Shown: positions 21,379 through 24,656 of the stretch, piece after piece | Numbering within the stretch: the first letter of the stretch is position 1 | How the letters are laid out: every line of letters begins with the position of its first letter | Source: Clostridia bacterium | Lineage (GTDB): Bacteria > Bacillota > Clostridia > Oscillospirales > Acutalibacteraceae | Reading direction: 5' to 3' | DNA length: 24,656 nt | Assembly: GCA_900755895.1 (NCBI GenBank) | Contig: CAAEIG010000071.1 | Coordinates: 1 to 24,656 of the forward strand | The notes under the pieces: generated by a model | Told to the model about the DNA's origin: nothing | Database searches by the model: none | The model's input: only the letters and a program-made list of their open reading frames with translations | Translations under genes and position numbers: made by a program

Positions 21379-21723
21379 TTACTCTATATCTTCTTCTGTT
21401 TCCTCTGGTTGGAACGAACATCCCAGCAAGATACGGATGGTATCACGTCGACCATACAGCACCCGTACCACCTGTGCGGTGGTATGTGTTCCAATGTAAA
21501 ATGTCACATAGTTACCACTGGTCACATAGCGATACCCGGTATCTACTCCGTTATACTGCAAAGGTGTCCCGGACAGCGGAAATTGCTCCAACTGGCGAAT
21601 TGCCTTCAGGATTCGCTCGACAGTACGCCGGGCGGCTACTGGATTGCCCAATTCCGTTTCGATATACTGCCGGATATTCAGCATATCCTGCTGTGCCAAC
21701 GGAGAAATCTGTACCTTCGCCAT
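21379..21723 (-). CDS. RelE/ParE-superfamily toxin
   Basis: This 114-aa toxin has the family layout: SPLAQQDMLNIRQYIETEL as the first helices, then AARRTVERILKAIRQLEQFP, the beta strands YRYVTSGNYVTFYIGT, and the end motif VVRVLYGRRDTIRILL. Such toxins cleave mRNA on ribosomes (RelE) or poison gyrase (ParE); the sequence alone does not decide. It follows the Phd-like antitoxin by three bases, with its own terminator after it. It probably stabilises the element in the host. Confidence 0.9.
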   Translation of the reverse strand: MAKVQISPLAQQDMLNIRQYIETELGNPVAARRTVERILKAIRQLEQFPLSGTPLQYNGVDTGYRYVTSGNYVTFYIGTHTTAQVVRVLYGRRDTIRILLGCSFQPEETEEDIE

Positions 21724-21726
21724 ATT

Positions 21727-21972
21727 TCACCCCAGCAGTGTCTTTTCCACATCGTCCAGTGCGAGCCAACCTTCTTCCTGCCCGGATCGAACGCCACGGG
21801 CCAGTTCGGTCAGCAATTTGACCATTGCCTGGCTTTTCTCGTACTCCTGAATATCCACCACGGCATAACGACCGCGGCCGTTTTTGGTCAAGAAAACCGG
21901 TTCTCCGGCCGTAACATCCCGCAAGACTTCATTGTAATTGCGCAAATCAGAGATTGGTTTGATATTCGGCAT
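21727..21972 (-). CDS. Phd/YefM-family antitoxin
   Basis: This 81-aa protein has the classical Phd/YefM N-terminal DNA-binding fold: PISDLRNYNEVLRDVTAG, then EPVFLTKNGRGRYAVVDIQEYEK, and a C-terminal helical tail that would wrap the toxin. It neutralises the RelE/ParE protein encoded next and probably represses the pair. The start at 21972 (MPNIKPI) has AAGGA upstream; an in-frame ATG at 21996 lacks a ribosome site. Confidence 0.9.
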   Translation of the reverse strand: MPNIKPISDLRNYNEVLRDVTAGEPVFLTKNGRGRYAVVDIQEYEKSQAMVKLLTELARGVRSGQEEGWLALDDVEKTLLG

Positions 21973-21998
21973 GGAGAACACCATCCTTTCTGCCATCT

Positions 21999-22027
21999 AG
22001 TATAGCAGAATTTTGAATCAAATTCAA
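21999..22027 (-). promoter_or_regulatory. Promoter of the toxin-antitoxin pair
   Basis: TTGAAT (22027-22022), a 17-bp spacer and TATACT (22004-21999) form a good sigma-A promoter ending 27 bases before the antitoxin start. The spacer has the dyad TTGATTCAAA, a possible autoregulatory operator. Confidence 0.7.
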
Positions 22028-22056
22028 CGAACAATTTTAAGAATTATCTTTCACAA

Positions 22057-22893
22057 TCATAGCCCCATAATTTCCTTGACGATCTGGTCACACCCCTTCA
22101 CCGCGCCGACCAAGACCAGCAGGTTGAAGGCCAGTTCTCCCACGTAGGTCCAGACGGCGGTCACCACCGAGACGCTGGTATCCACAGCGGGCGGGCTGGA
22201 GGACACGGCGGAGAAGATAATGCAGGCCAGGGCGATGACCACGCCCTGCAGACAGACTCCGGCGTAACTGCGCAGGAAGTTCTTGCCCACATTGGACGTG
22301 GGTTCTCCGGCAAAGGACGAAAGCGGAACAGGCGCAATGGCCGCATACATCCAAAGGGAAAACATCCGGCCATACACGGTCAGGATCATCACGAAGGATA
22401 GTACGGTAATGAGCAGCCCGCCGATCAGCGTCACAGCCCAGAGCGGGATGGAGTCCCAGAAGCCCACCTCATTGATGGCGTCGATCAACTCCTGAGGTAG
22501 TGTAACGGCGCTCATTCCCAGCACACCAGATTGGTTAATAACCGTGGAGACCATCCCCTGCACGATCTGGAAGATGGCCAGCATCAGATCCAGGCCATAG
22601 GTCACAGCAGCCTTGGCCAGGGCGAAGCGGATAAAGAGCTTGAGAGCCTGTTCGGGGCGTTTGGCCTCCACGAAGGTGCCACAGGTCTTGACCACACCGG
22701 CTGCGAAGAAGAGCACCAGCAGCCCGTAGCCAATGGCCTGCAAGGCCCCGTGAATCCCCACCATCACAGCCCATACCTGGCCATCCTTGAAGGTCTGCGG
22801 ACTCTGGGTCAGAAGCTGCCAGATCTCTCCCAGCTTGTCATTCCAGGTGGTCAGAGCAGCGTTGAGGTTGCTTACGATCCAGCTGTCATCCAC
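22057..22893 (-). CDS. TrbL/VirB6-like conjugation membrane protein
   Basis: This 278-aa polytopic protein has about six hydrophobic segments (near 50-70, 88-115, 152-175, 180-195, 213-235 and 245-268). The pattern NAALTTWNDKLGEIWQLLT at the start and AIAPVPLSSFAGEPTSNVGKNFL before the last helices is typical of the TrbL/VirB6-type channel protein between the VirB2-like pilin and the PrgI-VirB4 pair in clostridial ICEs. It forms part of the inner-membrane translocation pore. No terminator separates it from the VirB2-like gene upstream. Confidence 0.85.
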   Translation of the reverse strand: MDDSWIVSNLNAALTTWNDKLGEIWQLLTQSPQTFKDGQVWAVMVGIHGALQAIGYGLLVLFFAAGVVKTCGTFVEAKRPEQALKLFIRFALAKAAVTYGLDLMLAIFQIVQGMVSTVINQSGVLGMSAVTLPQELIDAINEVGFWDSIPLWAVTLIGGLLITVLSFVMILTVYGRMFSLWMYAAIAPVPLSSFAGEPTSNVGKNFLRSYAGVCLQGVVIALACIIFSAVSSSPPAVDTSVSVVTAVWTYVGELAFNLLVLVGAVKGCDQIVKEIMGL

Positions 22894-22928
22894 GGTGCAT
22901 CACCTCCCTCCTGATATATTCCGGCGCA

Positions 22929-23264
22929 TCAAACTCCGGTGCCAACGATCAGGTCCAGGATTTCTTTGGCGAAGGTGATGATGATACCGCCGGCCAGCGT
23001 CAGGAAGCCCTGGCTGCGCTGGCTGGGGTCATGGCTCTGCAGCGACAGGCCCACCTGCACAATGCCCCAGCCCAGCAGGATCAGGCCGATGGCCCGGATG
23101 ATGGAAAAGATGAAGGTACTGAGGTTGTTGACAACAGTCAGCGGGTCGCCCTCGGCCAGCACCGGCGTGGCGGCGCAGCAGACCAGAACCAGAGCGGCAT
23201 ACAGCGCGAAGGCGCGGCGGGTCAGACGTTTGGTGCGGGGCATATCAATCTTGTTGCGATGCAT
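22929..23264 (-). CDS. VirB2-like small membrane (pilin-type) protein
   Basis: This 111-aa protein has a basic start and a long hydrophobic signal (FALYAALVLVCCAATPVLA), then two membrane segments (about 48-68 and 83-103, IIRAIGLILLGWGIVQVGLS and FLTLAGGIIITFAKEI) joined by a short polar loop (QSHDPSQRSQ). The fold and size match VirB2/Maff2-like transfer proteins. The start at 23264 follows AAGGAGG by 7 nt and overlaps the virD4 end by 20 bases, indicating coupled translation. A longer in-frame ORF to 23513 is a shadow of virD4. Confidence 0.78.
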   Translation of the reverse strand: MHRNKIDMPRTKRLTRRAFALYAALVLVCCAATPVLAEGDPLTVVNNLSTFIFSIIRAIGLILLGWGIVQVGLSLQSHDPSQRSQGFLTLAGGIIITFAKEILDLIVGTGV

Positions 23265-24656
23265 GGGCATTCCTCCTTGGATAAGTAAACATGGGTTTCG
23301 GTTGTTCGGCTGCCGGCAGGAAATCATCCATGTCCAGCAGTTCGTAGTTTTCGGCATTGCCCGCCAGATCCTCGTGAGCATCCGGTGCGACGGTGTAGTC
23401 ATAGGGCGGTGCGCCGCCATCTTCGGTGAATCGGATGTTCGGGTGCCGGAGCAGATTGTACTTCCAGTCCATGACCGGACGTTCCCCGCGCACAAACAGC
23501 AGCGCCTTGTCATTGGAAAGCAGGCGCACTTCGTCGGGGGTCATCAGGTCGCGGGCCGTTTGCTGGTGGCTGGTACTGCTGCTTCCGCTGCGTCCTCGGG
23601 AAAGGCTTCGACTGGTGGTTTCCACTGTTTCCTTGCCGATCAGCTCGGACACATACTTGTGGGTGCCTTGCTCATTGCCGCCCAGGTAGAGAAACTCATC
23701 GCACAGACCTACCAGCGATTCCCAGCTATCCTTGTACATGGACTTCAGCTGGGCAATGTTCTGCACAATGATGGAGCAGAAGATACCGCGGGAACGCATG
23801 GTCGCCAGTGCTGACTGGAAGCTATCCTTGGGCAGTGAAATGTTGGGGAATTCGTCCATCAGGCAGTGGACCGGCACCGGGAGCCTTCCCCGATGTACAC
23901 GGTCCGCCTGGTAGAAAAGCGTCTGGATCAGCTGGGTGTAGACCATACCCACCAGATAGTTCAGGCTCTTGTCGGAATCTGGAATGCAGCAGAACAGGGC
24001 CACCCGGCGTTCTCCCAAATCGTCCAGATGCAGTTCATCGGTCATGGTCAGCCGGGCAATCTGCGGCAGGTTGAAGGCAGCAAGCCGGACCCCGACACTC
24101 ACCAGGATGGACTTTGCGGTTTTGCCGGCTGCCAGCTTATATTTCTTATACTGCCGCACTGCGAAGTGGTTTGGCTTTTCCGATTCCAGTGCATCAAACA
24201 TCAGGTCTACCGGGTTTTTGAACTCCTCGTCATCCTCCCGAACCTCCATGGCGTTGATGAACTCGATGAGGGTAGAGAAATTCTGCTCCTCTACCGGAGC
24301 CTCATAGTGGATATACCCAATCAGCGCGCAATACAGCAAGGTCTCTGCTTTGACCCAAAAATCGTCCCCGGCCTTGCCTTCGCCTTTGGTATTGGCGATC
24401 AGCGTTGTGACCAGCTTCAAGATGTCCTTTTCGCTATGGATATAGGCGAAAGGGTTATAGTGCATTGATTTTCGGAAGTTGATGGTATTTAGAACCTTGA
24501 TGCGGTACGGCTCATAAATGACCTTGCCGTGCTTATCCTTCATGGGCTTTCCGTCCTTTCCCAGTTTGGGTGCGCCCCTTTGGAGCATTTTCCCGCACTC
24601 CACCAAAATGGTTCCCTTCGGGTCTGTGACCACATAAGAACTGTGCATCTGCATCA
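23245..24656 (-). CDS. virD4: VirD4/TraG-type coupling protein, N-terminus beyond the window
   Basis: The visible 470 residues begin just after the expected Walker A region, at SSYVVTDPKG, which is conserved in VirD4 homologues. Walker B is CLMDEFPN, followed by MRSRGIFCSIIVQNIAQLKSMY, and DEFLYLGGNEQGTHKYVSELIG is a late family motif. The C-terminal tail is acidic with no further domain. The protein brings the relaxase-DNA complex to the channel. The frame is open through the right edge, so the start and nucleotide-binding P-loop lie outside the window. Confidence 0.93.
   Translation of the reverse strand, partial: MQMHSSYVVTDPKGTILVECGKMLQRGAPKLGKDGKPMKDKHGKVIYEPYRIKVLNTINFRKSMHYNPFAYIHSEKDILKLVTTLIANTKGEGKAGDDFWVKAETLLYCALIGYIHYEAPVEEQNFSTLIEFINAMEVREDDEEFKNPVDLMFDALESEKPNHFAVRQYKKYKLAAGKTAKSILVSVGVRLAAFNLPQIARLTMTDELHLDDLGERRVALFCCIPDSDKSLNYLVGMVYTQLIQTLFYQADRVHRGRLPVPVHCLMDEFPNISLPKDSFQSALATMRSRGIFCSIIVQNIAQLKSMYKDSWESLVGLCDEFLYLGGNEQGTHKYVSELIGKETVETTSRSLSRGRSGSSSTSHQQTARDLMTPDEVRLLSNDKALLFVRGERPVMDWKYNLLRHPNIRFTEDGGAPPYDYTVAPDAHEDLAGNAENYELLDMDDFLPAAEQPKPMFTYPRRNAHASQQD

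Larger units (their letters stand above)
716..24656. mobile_element. Integrative and conjugative element, one end (att site, recombination, cargo and part of the transfer module)
   Basis: A tRNA-fMet-derived attachment core is followed by a tyrosine integrase, an excisionase and a DinG-like helicase, then a quorum-sensing cargo region, then M23 peptidase, VirB4, PrgI, TrbL/VirB6-like, VirB2-like and VirD4 genes. This set defines an ICE with a Gram-positive type IV secretion system. No relaxase is visible, so the element continues past the right edge. Bases 1-715 may belong to its other end or to an adjoining related element, because no chromosomal tRNA 5' half separates them from the core. 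Confidence 0.9.

Noticed and set aside
22929..23513. Longer 194-aa version of the VirB2-like protein
   Set aside because: The first 83 residues are virD4 read in another frame; a good ribosome site precedes the internal ATG at 23264.
1..24656. CRISPR arrays, rRNA genes, complete tRNA genes, insertion sequences
   Set aside because: None was seen: no regularly spaced repeats of 25-40 bp, no rRNA signatures, only a tRNA 3' fragment, and no transposase genes.

Overview
The window is one end of an integrative and conjugative element (ICE) from a Gram-positive, gut-type clostridium (Oscillospiraceae/Ruminococcaceae-like). That placement rests on strong AGGAGG ribosome sites, a VirB4/PrgI/TrbL-like/VirD4 transfer set of the kind found in clostridial ICEs, an agr-type peptide quorum-sensing cassette and a mixed GC content. 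It is inferred from gene content, not from a search.

Layout. Bases 1-974 carry no convincing gene. They hold a leftward promoter with tandem 9-bp repeats, two terminators, and the attachment region. That region is the last 45 nt of an initiator tRNA-fMet (716-760, anticodon loop to CCA) with C4-5A4 direct repeats on both sides and no 5' tRNA half. This looks like attP (a circular form or a tandem junction), not a chromosomal junction. Bases 975-5514 are a leftward recombination operon: a tyrosine integrase with a HicB-like C-terminal domain, an excisionase, two small resolvase-like proteins (one without catalytic residues), and an Fe-S DinG/XPD-type helicase. Bases 5515-5983 are a gene-free, hairpin-rich stretch upstream of the helicase, a candidate structured RNA or leader. 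It follows a small HTH regulator with a one-base frameshift in an A6 tract.

Bases 6400-16579 are cargo. A leftward agrA-agrC-agrB-agrD cassette faces a divergent XRE regulator and a rightward operon: a small secreted protein that may be a beta-trefoil, a lipoprotein, an ABC ATPase, a large ABC-2 type permease, a receiver-less winged-helix protein, and a membrane-anchored coiled-coil/NPCBM-like protein. Tandem repeats of the form TTGCAnTTA-N11-TTGCAnTTA precede both agrBD and the secreted-protein gene. A related pair lies at the left window edge. The simplest reading is that the AgrA-like regulator switches on autoinducer production and the secreted protein together, with the ABC transporter serving export, immunity or sensing. 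This is the best candidate for an undescribed system here: a mobile, quorum-controlled secreted effector with its own transporter.

Bases 16599-24656 are leftward conjugation genes: an M23 peptidase with a short C-terminus, a leftover metal-binding gene fragment, VirB4, PrgI, an inserted RelE/ParE-Phd toxin-antitoxin pair with its own promoter and terminator, a TrbL/VirB6-like channel protein, a VirB2-like pilin, and VirD4, which is cut by the right window edge.
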